Positions 34,881 to 43,218 of a stretch of DNA of 64,000 nucleotides are shown here, in pieces. Positions within the stretch are counted from its first letter, which is position 1; every line of letters starts with the position of its first letter. The notes beneath the pieces are model-generated. The model was not told the origin of the DNA. It did no database searches and worked only from the letters and a program-made list of their open reading frames with translations. Position numbers and translations under genes: made by a program. Where the stretch lies: positions 39,695-103,694 of the forward strand of contig NZ_MSIG01000015.1 in assembly GCF_001927285.1 (NCBI RefSeq), read 5' to 3'. This DNA comes from Mongoliimonas terrestris. GTDB taxonomy: Bacteria; Pseudomonadota; Alphaproteobacteria; Rhizobiales; Pleomorphomonadaceae.

Positions 34881-37109
34881 AGCGGGGGCCATGCCGAGGC
34901 CGCCTACACGCGAGCCGAGCAAACCGCGTATGGCATTGCTTACAATGACATGCCCTGCATCGTCGCCCATCGACATGATGCTTTCCGGGTGGAATTGCAC
35001 TGCGGCGATCGGCTCGCGCTCATGCTCGATCGCCATGATGATTCCGTCGTCCGTGGTGGCCGTGACGGCGAATCCCCCCGGCAGCGACTCAGGCAGGGCG
35101 TGGAGCGAGTGGTAGCGGCCGACGATCACGCGGTCCGGCAGGCCGGCGAAGAGGAGCGAGTTGCGCGCCACGGACACCTCCGACGGCTTGCCGTGCACGG
35201 GCGTGTCCAGCCGGGCGAGCGTGCCGCCGAACGCCTCCACCATGGCCTGGAGGCCGAGACAGACGCCGAACATGGGCAGGTTCCGCTGGCGCACCGCCTC
35301 GATGGTGCGGGCGCAGTGGAAGTCGGACGGGCTGCCGGGGCCGGGCGACATCACCACCATGTCGGGCTTCAGCGCGTCGAGGAGGGCCGGGTCGACGCCG
35401 ACGCCCTTCGACGAGCGGATGGTCACCACTTCGGCGCCGGTCTGGCGGAAGTAGTTGGCGAGGGTGTGGACGAAGCTGTCCTCGTGGTCGACGAGGACGA
35501 TCTTGAGACCCTTGCCGATCAGGTCCGGGCCGTTGGAGAGCACGGCCGAGCGCGCCTTTCCGGCCTCCCGGATAGCCGCCATCATGGCGGAGGCCTTGAG
35601 TTCGGTCTCCTTCTCCTCCTCCATGGGGATGGAGTCGAAGAGGAGCGTCGCGCCCGCGCGGACGGCCGCGATGCCGTCCTTGATGCGCACGGTGCGCAGC
35701 GTCAGGCCGGTGTTGAGGTCGCCGTTGAACAGGATGGCGCCGACCGCGCCGCCGTACCAGGCGCGCGGGCTCTTCTCGTGGTCCTCGATGAACTGCATGG
35801 CCCAGCGCTTCGGCGCGCCGGTGACGGTGACCGCCCAGGCGTGGCTGAGAAAGGCGTCGAGGGCGTCCATGCCCTCGCGCAACCGGCCCTCGATGTGGTC
35901 CACCGTGTGGATGAGGCGGGAGTACATCTCGATCTGACGCCGGCCGATGACGCGCACGGAGCCCGGCTCGCAGATGCGGCTCTTGTCGTTGCGATCCACG
36001 TCGGAGCACATGGTGAGCTCCGCCTCGTCCTTCTTGGAGTTGAGGAGCGCGCGGATCTGCGCCTCGTCCTCGATGGCGTTGGCGCCGCGCCGGATGGTGC
36101 CGGAGATCGGGCAGGTCTCCACCCGCCGGCCGGAGGTGACGCGCACGTACATCTCCGGCGACGCGCCGACCAGGTATTCGGCCTCGCCGAGGTTGATGAT
36201 GAAGCCGTAGGGCGACGGGTTGATCTCCTGCAGGCGGCGGGAGATGGCCGACGGGGGGGCGGTCGGCCGCTCGTAGAAGGTCTGGCCGGGCACCACCTCG
36301 AAGAGGTCGCCGCGCCGGAAGTACTCCACCGCCTTCGACACGGAGGCGGCGTATTCGCCGGGCTCGTGGTCGCCCCGGCCAGGGATGCGGTCGGACGGGC
36401 GGAAGGGCGTGCGGGCGCCGTCGCGCGGCAGGTCGTCGGTCGACATGCCGGCGACGGTGAAGTCGTAGGCGTAGACGGTGGCGGCGGCGCGGTAGTGGTC
36501 GACGATCAGGATCTCGTCGGGGAAGTAGAGGACGAGGTCGCGCTGGTCGGCCGGCCGGTCGAGCTTGAAGTCGATCGGCTCGAACTGGAAGGCGAGATCG
36601 TAGCCGAACGCGCCCCAGAGGCCGAGGTTCTGGTCGGCTTCGCTGCGGAAGAAGGCTACGATCCGGCGGATCACCGAGAAGACGGACGGCTGGCGGGAGC
36701 GCTCCTCCTCGGGAAAGCCGGGCGTCGGCGCCTTCACCGTGAGGGTGATGCGCTCAGGGCCGGCCTCGAAGGAGACGAGGTCGTCGCCGCCCTCGATGGC
36801 CCTCCGGAAGGCCGGCAGCAGCACCCGGCCGCGGGCGTTCAGCGCCTCGATGGTGAGGCCGCGGCCGCGGGCGGTGAGCGCCACCGGCGGGTTGACGAAG
36901 GCGATGTCCCAGCGGGCGTAGCGGCCGGGATACTCGTAGTTGGACGAGAAGACCGCGCCGCGGCTTTCATCCAGCTTGTCCACATAGGTGAGGGCGGCGT
37001 CCTTGTAGGTCACCTGCCGCGGCATGCGCGTGACGGCGACACCGCCCGCGGTCGTGAACGCTCCCGTCTCCACCATTCCGGCGTCCTTCCCTGAAATCAC
37101 CCGTGTCAT
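34875..37109 (-). CDS. trpE: Fused anthranilate synthase TrpE(G)
   Basis: This protein makes anthranilate from chorismate and glutamine, the first step of tryptophan synthesis. The 744-aa fusion has a TrpE-like chorismate domain at about 1-515 (FEVVPGQTFYERP, ETCPISGTIRRGANAIEDEAQIRALLNSKKDEAELTMCSDVDRNDKSRICEPGSVRVIGR, SHAWAVTVTGAPK). The C-terminal glutamine amidotransferase has MSPGPGSPSDF, the catalytic Cys in GVCLGLQAM (about 617) and QFHPES (His about 707). The fused form is typical of Rhizobiales. Start 37109 is chosen because the open frame up to 37211 runs through the attenuator hairpin. Regulation is by transcription attenuation at trpL. Confidence 0.96.
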   Translation of the reverse strand: MTRVISGKDAGMVETGAFTTAGGVAVTRMPRQVTYKDAALTYVDKLDESRGAVFSSNYEYPGRYARWDIAFVNPPVALTARGRGLTIEALNARGRVLLPAFRRAIEGGDDLVSFEAGPERITLTVKAPTPGFPEEERSRQPSVFSVIRRIVAFFRSEADQNLGLWGAFGYDLAFQFEPIDFKLDRPADQRDLVLYFPDEILIVDHYRAAATVYAYDFTVAGMSTDDLPRDGARTPFRPSDRIPGRGDHEPGEYAASVSKAVEYFRRGDLFEVVPGQTFYERPTAPPSAISRRLQEINPSPYGFIINLGEAEYLVGASPEMYVRVTSGRRVETCPISGTIRRGANAIEDEAQIRALLNSKKDEAELTMCSDVDRNDKSRICEPGSVRVIGRRQIEMYSRLIHTVDHIEGRLREGMDALDAFLSHAWAVTVTGAPKRWAMQFIEDHEKSPRAWYGGAVGAILFNGDLNTGLTLRTVRIKDGIAAVRAGATLLFDSIPMEEEKETELKASAMMAAIREAGKARSAVLSNGPDLIGKGLKIVLVDHEDSFVHTLANYFRQTGAEVVTIRSSKGVGVDPALLDALKPDMVVMSPGPGSPSDFHCARTIEAVRQRNLPMFGVCLGLQAMVEAFGGTLARLDTPVHGKPSEVSVARNSLLFAGLPDRVIVGRYHSLHALPESLPGGFAVTATTDDGIIMAIEHEREPIAAVQFHPESIMSMGDDAGHVIVSNAIRGLLGSRVGGLGMAPAV

Positions 37110-37177
37110 CGGTCCGTTGTCCCTGCCGTGGCGCCCGCGGGCCACCCGGTTTCCGGACTTCTTCTGTCGCCAGACAC

Positions 37178-37209
37178 GAAAAAGGCCGCCGGGTGGATCC
37201 CGGGCGGCC
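37178..37209 (-). terminator. trp attenuator terminator
   Basis: On the minus strand GGCCGCCCGGG / CCCGGCGGCC (one bulge) is followed by TTTTTCG, 44 nt after the trpL stop codon and before trpE(G). A competing antiterminator is available: GGGCGGCC (37250-37243) is exactly complementary to the left arm GGCCGCCC. Confidence 0.9.
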
Positions 37210-37252
37210 ATCTGAAAAGCTCACACGCACGCATGCGGAAGCGGCCGCCCGA

Positions 37253-37300
37253 TCAGGAGCGCCGCCACCACCAGCCAAGAGCCACGTGCGATAGGTTCAT
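37253..37300 (-). CDS. trpL: trp leader peptide TrpL
   Basis: ATG 37300 to TGA 37255-37253 encodes MNLSHVALGWWWRRS, 15 residues with three Trp codons in a row. Ribosome stalling at these codons when charged tRNA-Trp is scarce would free the antiterminator and let trpE(G) be transcribed. This is the same design as in Sinorhizobium meliloti, where the released leader RNA (rnTrpL) also acts in trans. No ribosome binding site is visible, and the inferred transcription start lies at or within 3 nt of the ATG, so the message may be leaderless. Confidence 0.93.
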   Translation of the reverse strand: MNLSHVALGWWWRRS

Positions 37301-37308
37301 GGGAGATA

Positions 37309-37337
37309 GCGATAGCCGAACGGCCGAAAGGGCGCAA
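37309..37337 (-). promoter_or_regulatory. Probable trp promoter
   Basis: On the minus strand TTGCGC (37337-37332), 17 bp, then TATCGC (37314-37309). The expected start point is at about 37300-37303, which is the trpL ATG itself. This fits the leaderless trpL seen in S. meliloti. Confidence 0.5.
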
Positions 37338-37381
37338 GGCGGCTGGGTTTGAAGCGAGACTTTGGTCTGAAGCGCTTCTTG

Positions 37382-37403
37382 ATCCTTCCCCTTAGGGGAA
37401 GGT
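37382..37403. repeat. Palindromic repeat family D, short variant (copy 7)
   Basis: ATCCTTCCCCTTAGGGGAAGG; a matching copy (TCCTTCCCCTAAGGGGAAGGA) lies at 41.59 kb. Confidence 0.55.
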
Positions 37404-37500
37404 GGCCCGAAGGGCCGGAAGGGTTGCATTCTATCGATTTTTTTCGGGTGCCCCCTGCTCGACCTGGAAACAAAACGCGCCGCGTAGAGGAAAAAGACGA

Positions 37501-37545
37501 CCCCTCCCCCGGCCTTCGGCCGGACCCTCCCCTTATGGGAGGGAT
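37501..37545. repeat. Palindromic repeat family D-like element (copy 8)
   Basis: CCCCTCCCCCGGCC-ttc-GGCCGGACCCTCCCCTTATGGGAGGGA contains two nested palindromes between the phosphoesterase stop and the trp promoter. Confidence 0.5.
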
Positions 37546-37595
37546 CCTGGCTCCTCGCACCGATGGATTGGCGGTTCAAGACAATCAGGCGACGC

Positions 37596-38393
37596 TTACG
37601 CGCGGAAGCGGCGCGGGGTGGCGCCCTCGCCGGTCTGGACGAGGTGGGTGACCAGCCGGCGGCCGTCGTAGCGGTGGAGGAGGAAGCCCGGCGTCTCCAG
37701 GGTGTATTCCGGGTTGCCGGCCTCGTCGCCCGGGCCGAGCGCGATGGCGTGGCAAAGAGCCGGCGCCGTCATGGCGATGGTGCCGCCGAAGTTCGTCGTG
37801 ACATGACGGTGGACGTGGCCGGCGAGGACGCGGAGGACCGCCGGATGGCGCGCGACGATCGCCTCCAGGGTGATGGCGTCGGTGAGCCGCCAGCGATCCA
37901 TGATCGGCATGCCGGTTTCGAACGGCGGGTGGTGCAGGAAGACGATCGTCGGCCGATCAGGCGCCGCCGCGAGCGTGCGCTCCAGGAAGCCGAGCCCTTC
38001 GGCGCCGAGCGTGCCGTGGATCTGGCCGTCGACGAGGCTGTCGAGGCCGATGAAGCGGAGGGCGCCGAGATCGGCCGCGTAGTTGAGCCGCCCCTCCCCC
38101 GGCAGATAGGCGTGGGACGGGAAGGCGGCGCGGATCATCGCCCGATCGTCGTGGTTGCCGGGGACGAGGTGCACCGGCATGGCGAGGTCCGCCAGCACGG
38201 CGGCGGCGGCGGCGTATTCGGCGGGCTCCACCCGGTCGGCGATGTCGCCGGTGACGATCACCGCGTCCGGACGATCCGGCAGGGCCCGGATGCGGTCGAC
38301 CGCACGGCGCGCGAAGGCGACGCTGTCCACCCCGGGCACCACGTCGAGGCCCCCGGCGGTGCAGTGGAGGTCGGAGATCTGGACGATATTCAC
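37596..38393 (-). CDS. Calcineurin-like metallophosphoesterase (CpdA-like cyclic nucleotide phosphodiesterase)
   Basis: This 265-residue metal-dependent phosphoesterase has all five motifs in order: IVQISDLH, VTGDIAD, VPGNHDDR, IVFLHHPPFETG and VLAGHVHRH. This is the class III cAMP phosphodiesterase pattern (CpdA/Rv0805/GpdQ group). Cyclic nucleotide or glycerophosphodiester substrates are possible; sequence alone does not decide. It is a single gene in the same direction as argE. Confidence 0.88.
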   Translation of the reverse strand: MNIVQISDLHCTAGGLDVVPGVDSVAFARRAVDRIRALPDRPDAVIVTGDIADRVEPAEYAAAAAVLADLAMPVHLVPGNHDDRAMIRAAFPSHAYLPGEGRLNYAADLGALRFIGLDSLVDGQIHGTLGAEGLGFLERTLAAAPDRPTIVFLHHPPFETGMPIMDRWRLTDAITLEAIVARHPAVLRVLAGHVHRHVTTNFGGTIAMTAPALCHAIALGPGDEAGNPEYTLETPGFLLHRYDGRRLVTHLVQTGEGATPRRFRA

Positions 38394-38472
38394 GGCAGTC
38401 CTCGCAATGGCGGCGACGGCGCATGGTGCCGTCCTTCGCGAGAGTCGTCCATGGGGTCGCGGCAGGCGCCGC

Positions 38473-39624
38473 CTAGGTCGCGGCCGCCTCGATGACCTTG
38501 GCGACGAAGCGCTCGCAGGCGGCGATCTCGCTGGCGGCGATGAACTCGTCCGGCTTGTGGGCCTCGCCGATGGAGGCCGGGCCGATCACCACGGTGGGGA
38601 TGCCGGCCGCCTGGAACAGGCCCGCCTCGGTGCCGTAGGCCACCTTGCCGTGGTCGTTGCGGCCGGCGAGGCGTTTGGCGAGCCGGGTCACGTCCGCGTC
38701 CTCCGCCGTCGCGAGGCCGGGGAAGCCGGAGGTGACCTGGAAGGCGATGCCGGCCTCCTCGGCGACGGCGCGCATCTCCGGTTCCAGCTCGGTGCGGGCG
38801 AAGGCCTCCACCTCGGCCACCAGCGCGTCCACGTCCGCCTCCGGCAGGGCGCGGAACTCGAAGGCGAGTTCGCAGCGGTCCGGCACGATGTTGAGCACGG
38901 TGCCGCCGTGCATGGTGCCGACGTGGGCGGTGGAGACCGGCACGTCGTAGAGCGGGTCCGTCGGACCGGCGGCGAGGCGGCGGCCGATCTCGCGGATCTT
39001 CACCACCAGCCGGGCGGCGTACTCGACCGCGTTCACCCCGTGGGGCGCCAGCGACGAGTGGCAGGCGCGGCCGGTGACGGTGACCTTCAGGCTGCGCTTG
39101 GCCTTGTGGCCGATCACCGGCAGCATCTCGGTCGGCTCGCCTACGAAGCAGGCGAGCGGCGGCGCGGAGCTTTCCGCCAGATGCCGGATCATGCTGCGCA
39201 CGCCGAGGCAGCCGACCTCCTCGTCATAGGAGAAGGCGAGATGGATCGGCCGCTTCAGGTCGGCCCGCACCATCGCCGGCACGGCCGCGAGGCAGACCGC
39301 CAGGAAGCCTTTCATGTCGCAAGCGCCACGCCCGTAGTAGCGCCCGTCCCGCTCGGTGAGGACGAACGGGTCCGTCGACCAGTCCTGCCCGTCGACGGGC
39401 ACCACGTCGGTGTGGCCGGAGAGCACGTATCCGGGCACGTCCGGCGGCCCGAGGGTGGCGAGGAGGTTCGCCTTCTCGCCGGTCTCGTCCGGGATGCGGA
39501 GGGAGGCGACGCCGTGCCCGGCGAGGTAGCTTTCGACCCAGGCGACGAGCGGGAGATTGCTGTTGCGGCTGGTCGTGTCGAACGACACGAGCCGGGCCAG
39601 GATGTCGACCGAGGTCAGCGACAC
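38473..39624 (-). CDS. argE: Acetylornithine deacetylase ArgE (M20 family)
   Basis: This enzyme removes the acetyl group from N-acetylornithine in arginine synthesis. The 383-aa M20 peptidase-family protein shows VLSGHTDVVPVDG (metal His/Asp), GRGACDMKGF (bridging Asp), YDEEVGCLGVRSM (catalytic EE), VGEPTEMLPVIGHKAKRSLKVTVTGRACHSS and the C-terminal GPASIGEAHKPDEFI His ligand. SDMKGF/GEPT signatures fit ArgE better than DapE. The start GTG at 39624 has AGAGG about 12 nt upstream and matches the family N-terminus; the frame stays open for 96 codons more without homology. Confidence 0.93.
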   Translation of the reverse strand: MSLTSVDILARLVSFDTTSRNSNLPLVAWVESYLAGHGVASLRIPDETGEKANLLATLGPPDVPGYVLSGHTDVVPVDGQDWSTDPFVLTERDGRYYGRGACDMKGFLAVCLAAVPAMVRADLKRPIHLAFSYDEEVGCLGVRSMIRHLAESSAPPLACFVGEPTEMLPVIGHKAKRSLKVTVTGRACHSSLAPHGVNAVEYAARLVVKIREIGRRLAAGPTDPLYDVPVSTAHVGTMHGGTVLNIVPDRCELAFEFRALPEADVDALVAEVEAFARTELEPEMRAVAEEAGIAFQVTSGFPGLATAEDADVTRLAKRLAGRNDHGKVAYGTEAGLFQAAGIPTVVIGPASIGEAHKPDEFIAASEIAACERFVAKVIEAAAT

Positions 39625-40184
39625 GGTGTGGAACGCCTCTGAAGGTACGCCAGATCCGGCGAGCCTATCCGCTGCGCGCGGCCGGCGGAAGCGCCCGGCT
39701 TCCGGTGCACCGCCCGGCGCCAGCCGATGATCGGCGTCATTTTGTGCGCGGGTGGTCGAAAGCGATGCAGCGGCGGGTCCGAAAACCTGATTTTTGCGTT
39801 CATGTTCAGGTGAACAGAGGCTCTTCGCCAGTATCGCCAACGTGTTGAGATCGACGCGCCAAGCCGCTGACCTTGCGGGGATCGGCCGGATAGTCGGCTC
39901 GGTGACCAACAATCAAGCATCGACGCCGCGCGCATTCGCACCGCACCATGCAGCACTGGGTGCGGGCGCTTGACGGTTCGATTTTTTTACCGAAAGATCA
40001 AGGAAAGGCGCGGATCGGAAGGTCCGGCCGCAAAGGCGGACAGCAGATCCGCCGAGAGGGTCGCCGCCCGCGGGGGCGGCAGGGATACCGGGCGCGTCAT
40101 CCGCGCGGCCGGCATGCGAACGCTGATTGACCGACGTCCGGCAGCCAGGCCAACCGCCCAGCCGGCGAACGGAGGAGTGAACCG
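39625..40184. other. 560-bp spacer before preT
   Basis: No credible gene. The region 39730-39830 and the T-run at 39980 are less GC-rich. A possible promoter for preTA is TTGACG at 39970-39975, 17 bp, then AAAGAT at 39993-39998. A TTGACC half-site at 40127 could be half of a RutR box, but its other half is poor. Confidence 0.4.
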
Positions 40185-41564
40185 ATGTCATCCGTCCTCG
40201 ACGCGCTGGCGACCGTGCCGGCGGGTACCGACGTCGCCGCCGGTCGGCTGTCGCCCGACCAGTATGCGAAGAACTTCGCCGACATGCACGACCCGCTCTC
40301 CCGCCACGAGGCCGTGGTGGAGAGCGACCGCTGCTACTTCTGCTACGACGCGCCTTGCCAGAAGGCCTGCCCCACGTCGATCGACATCCCGCTCTTCATC
40401 CGCAAGATCGGCACCGGCAACGTGGACGGGGCGGCGGAGACCATCTTTTCCGCCAACATCCTCGGCGGCATGTGCGCCCGCGTCTGCCCGACGGAGACGC
40501 TCTGCGAGGAGGCCTGCGTGCGCAACACGGCCGAGGACCAGCCGGTCCGCATCGGCCTACTGCAGCGCTACGCCACCGACCACTACATGGACGGCCACGA
40601 CAGCTACGGCACGCGCAAGGCGCCGACCGGCAAGCGCGTCGCCGTGGTGGGCGCCGGCCCGGCGGGCCTTGCCGCCGCCCACGCGCTTGCGGTGGAAGGC
40701 CACGACGTGACCCTCTTCGAGGCGCGCCCGAAGGCCGGCGGCCTCAACGAGCACGGCATTGCGGCCTACAAGGCGGTGGACGACTTCGCGCAAGCGGAGG
40801 TGGACTTCGTGCTCTCCATCGGCGGCATCACGCTGGAGGCCGGCAAGGCCCTCGGCCGCGACGTGCGCCTCGCCGACCTTCGCCGCGACCACGACGCCGT
40901 CTTCCTCGGTCTCGGCCTGCAGGCGGTGAACGCGCTCGGCCTGGAGGGCGAGGGCATGCTCGGCGTGGAGGACGCGGTCTCCTGGATCGAGACCCTGCGC
41001 CAGGCGCCCGACAAGGCCATGGTGCCGGTCGGCCGCCGTGTGGTGGTGATCGGCGGCGGCATGACGGCGGTCGACGCCGCCGTGCAGGCGAAGAAGCTCG
41101 GCGCCGAGGACGTCACCATGGTCTACCGCCGGGGACAGGCGCAGATGAACGCCTCCGCCTACGAGCAGGAGGTGGCGCAGGTGAATGGGGTGAAGATCGT
41201 GACCTTCGCGGCCCCCGCCGCCCTCCACGGCGCGAACGGCGTGGTCACCGGCGTGGAGTTCGAGCGCACCCGTGACGGCCTCTCCGGCCGGCTGGAAGGC
41301 ACGGGCGAGCGCTTCGTGCTGGCCGCCGACCAGGTGATGAAGGCCATCGGCCAGGTGTTCGTGCCCGGGCCGGTCGCCGGCGAGACCGCCGAGGCGGTGG
41401 CGCTGGAGAAGGGCCGCATCGTTGTCGACGCGGAGGGGCGCACGTCGCTCCCCAAGGTCTGGGCCGGCGGCGACTGCGTTCTTGGCGGCGAGGACCTCAC
41501 CGTCCAGGCCGTCGAACACGGCAAGATCGCCGCCCGCTCCATCCACGCCGCGCTGATGGGGTGA
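40185..41564 (+). CDS. preT: NAD(P)-dependent dihydropyrimidine dehydrogenase, subunit PreT
   Basis: This flavoprotein subunit takes electrons from NAD(P)H and passes them to PreA for reduction of uracil/thymine, step 1 of the reductive pathway. The 459-aa protein has an N-terminal Fe-S domain (CYFCYDAPCQKACPTSIDIP and CARVCPTETLCEEAC), the FAD site VAVVGAGPAGLAAAHALAVEGHDVTLFEA (about 150-178) and the NAD(P) site VVVIGGGMTAVDAAVQAKKLGAEDVTMVYRR (about 285-315). It is related to the GltD/GltB small subunit family, but the pairing with PreA identifies it. GGAGG lies 10 nt before the ATG. preA follows 83 bp later. Confidence 0.95.
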   Translation: MSSVLDALATVPAGTDVAAGRLSPDQYAKNFADMHDPLSRHEAVVESDRCYFCYDAPCQKACPTSIDIPLFIRKIGTGNVDGAAETIFSANILGGMCARVCPTETLCEEACVRNTAEDQPVRIGLLQRYATDHYMDGHDSYGTRKAPTGKRVAVVGAGPAGLAAAHALAVEGHDVTLFEARPKAGGLNEHGIAAYKAVDDFAQAEVDFVLSIGGITLEAGKALGRDVRLADLRRDHDAVFLGLGLQAVNALGLEGEGMLGVEDAVSWIETLRQAPDKAMVPVGRRVVVIGGGMTAVDAAVQAKKLGAEDVTMVYRRGQAQMNASAYEQEVAQVNGVKIVTFAAPAALHGANGVVTGVEFERTRDGLSGRLEGTGERFVLAADQVMKAIGQVFVPGPVAGETAEAVALEKGRIVVDAEGRTSLPKVWAGGDCVLGGEDLTVQAVEHGKIAARSIHAALMG

Positions 41565-41584
41565 GCCGACCAAGGCTGCACAAA

Positions 41585-41608
41585 ATCCTTCCCCTAAGGG
41601 GAAGGATC
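41585..41608. repeat. Palindromic repeat family D, short variant (copy 9)
   Basis: ATCCTTCCCCTAAGGGGAAGGAT is a perfect palindrome apart from the centre. It lies in the 83-bp gap between preT and preA and might cause partial termination or set the PreT:PreA ratio. Confidence 0.55.
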
Positions 41609-41647
41609 GGGCCCGCCTCTCGACCTCTTTTTCCAGGACTGACCGCC

Positions 41648-42961
41648 ATGGCCGACCTTCGCACCGACTTCATCGGCATCAAGTCGCCGAACCCGTTCTG
41701 GCTCGCCTCCGCGCCGCCCACCGACAAGAAGTACAACGTGGAGCGCGCCTTCAAGGCGGGCTGGGGCGGCGTCGTCTGGAAGACGCTGGGCGAAGACCCG
41801 GAGATCGTCAACGTGAACGGCCCGCGCTACGGCGCCGTCCACTCCAACGACCGCCGGCTGATCGCGCTCAACAACATCGAGCTCATCACCGACCGGCCGC
41901 TGGAGGTGAACCTCCGCGAGATCGCCGAGGTGAAGAAGGCCTTCCCCGACCGGGCGATGGTCGTCTCGCTGATGGTGCCGTGCGAGGAGCGCAACTGGAC
42001 CACCATCGTCAAGCGCGTGGAGGAGACCGGCTGCGACGGCATCGAGCTCAACTTCGGCTGCCCGCACGGCATGAGCGAGCGCGGCATGGGCTCCTCGGTC
42101 GGCCAGGTGCCGGAGTACATCGAGATGGTCACCCGCTGGTGCAAGGCGGCGAGCCGCATGCCGGTGATCGTGAAGCTGACGCCCAACATCACCGACATCC
42201 GCTATCCGGCGCGCGCTGCCAAGGCCGGCGGGGCGGACGCGGTGTCGCTCATCAACACCGTGTCGTCCATCATGTCGGTGGACCTCGATCTCTTCGCCCC
42301 GACGCCCACCATCGACGGCAAGGGCAGCCACGGCGGCATGTGCGGGCCGGCCGTGCGGCCGATGGCGCTCAACATGGTGGCCGAGATCGCCCGCGACCCG
42401 GCGACGGCCGGCCTGCCGATCTCCGGCATCGGCGGCATCACCACCTGGAAGGACGCGGCCGAGTTCATCGCGCTCGGCGCCGGCAACGTTCAGGTCTGCA
42501 CGGCGGCCATGACCTACGGCTTCAAGATCGTGGAGGAGATGATCGACGGCCTCTCCGCCTACATGGACGGCAAGGGCTTCCGCACCATCGAGGACTTCCG
42601 CGGCCGCGCCGTGCCGAACGTGACCGACTGGCAGTATCTCAACCTCAACTACGTCACCAAGGCGCGGATCGACCAGGACCTCTGCATCAAGTGCGGCCGC
42701 TGCCACATCGCCTGCGAGGACACCTCGCACCAGGCGATCACCCATCTGGTCGACGGCCAGCGTCACTTCGAGGTGATCGACGAGGAGTGCGTCGGCTGCA
42801 ATCTCTGCGTCAACGTCTGCCCGGTGGACAACTGCATCACCATGGTGGAACTCACCGAGGGCGTCGACCCGCGCACCGGCCGGCCGATCCACCGGGAATA
42901 CGCCAACTGGACGACGCACCCGAACAACCCGGCGGCGGTGAACAAGGTGGCGGCGGAGTAG
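41648..42961 (+). CDS. preA: NAD(P)-dependent dihydropyrimidine dehydrogenase, subunit PreA
   Basis: This catalytic subunit reduces the 5,6 bond of uracil/thymine. The 437-aa protein is an FMN TIM barrel (LRTDFIGIKSPNPFWLASAPPTDKKYNVERAFKAGWGGVVWKTLG, NFGCPHGMSERGMGSSVGQ, KLTPNITDI, INTVSSIMSVDLDLF, SGIGGITTWKDAAEFIALGAGNVQVCTAAM). A C-terminal 2x[4Fe-4S] ferredoxin domain reads CIKCGRCHIAC and CVGCNLCVNVCPV. Mammalian DPD has its catalytic Cys in GLACGQ; the matching position here is Val (GSSVGQ), which may be normal for bacterial PreA. With PreT, HydA and PydC it completes the pathway in this window. ATG 41648 is preceded by AGGA. Confidence 0.96.
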   Translation: MADLRTDFIGIKSPNPFWLASAPPTDKKYNVERAFKAGWGGVVWKTLGEDPEIVNVNGPRYGAVHSNDRRLIALNNIELITDRPLEVNLREIAEVKKAFPDRAMVVSLMVPCEERNWTTIVKRVEETGCDGIELNFGCPHGMSERGMGSSVGQVPEYIEMVTRWCKAASRMPVIVKLTPNITDIRYPARAAKAGGADAVSLINTVSSIMSVDLDLFAPTPTIDGKGSHGGMCGPAVRPMALNMVAEIARDPATAGLPISGIGGITTWKDAAEFIALGAGNVQVCTAAMTYGFKIVEEMIDGLSAYMDGKGFRTIEDFRGRAVPNVTDWQYLNLNYVTKARIDQDLCIKCGRCHIACEDTSHQAITHLVDGQRHFEVIDEECVGCNLCVNVCPVDNCITMVELTEGVDPRTGRPIHREYANWTTHPNNPAAVNKVAAE

Positions 42962-42998
42962 AGAGATCGGCCTCCGGACCGGACTTCTCCCGACTATC

Positions 42999-43030
42999 GC
43001 GGGCCAGGTTTCTTCCCTGGCCCGCGGTTA
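42999..43030 (+). terminator. Terminator-like hairpin after preA
   Basis: GCGGGCCAGG / CCTGGCCCGC is a perfect 10-bp stem with a 7-nt loop, 38 bp after the preA stop. It is followed by GGTTATACTT rather than a clean T-run. Confidence 0.65.
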
Positions 43031-43170
43031 TACTTCCAGGAAGTCGTATACGATTTGCAATACCAATTTCAACTCACTCTTATCAATGACGCAAGCTACT
43101 TTCTACCGAATATAAGAAATTATACGTACCGCTTTATCATAAGACAATCATGAACTCTTAAGTTCACGGC
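43030..43170. promoter_or_regulatory. AT-rich promoter region of the chemoreceptor gene
   Basis: About 140 bp are clearly AT-richer than the rest of the window, with several TATAC/TATAAG blocks. A TGAACTcttaAGTTCA inverted repeat lies at 43151-43166, 53 bp before the likely start codon. A regulator site or an early mRNA hairpin is possible. Confidence 0.45.
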
Positions 43171-43218
43171 CCTAGCCTCGGCCCGCGGAATATGGAAGAC
43201 GTCCGGGGGCTTGATAGA

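Noticed and set aside
36967..37278. Minus-strand frame over the trp leader as a separate gene
   Set aside because: It crosses the attenuator hairpin and ends in trpE(G); the trpL/terminator design explains the region.
40127..40142. TTGACC half-site upstream of preT considered as a RutR box
   Set aside because: The right half (ACGTCCGG) does not resemble TGGTCAA. It is kept only as a remark in the spacer entry.
39970..40710. 246-codon + strand frame starting before preT
   Set aside because: Its beginning lies in the spacer and the rest is an out-of-frame reading of preT (Arg/Ala/Pro-rich). It has no ribosome site.
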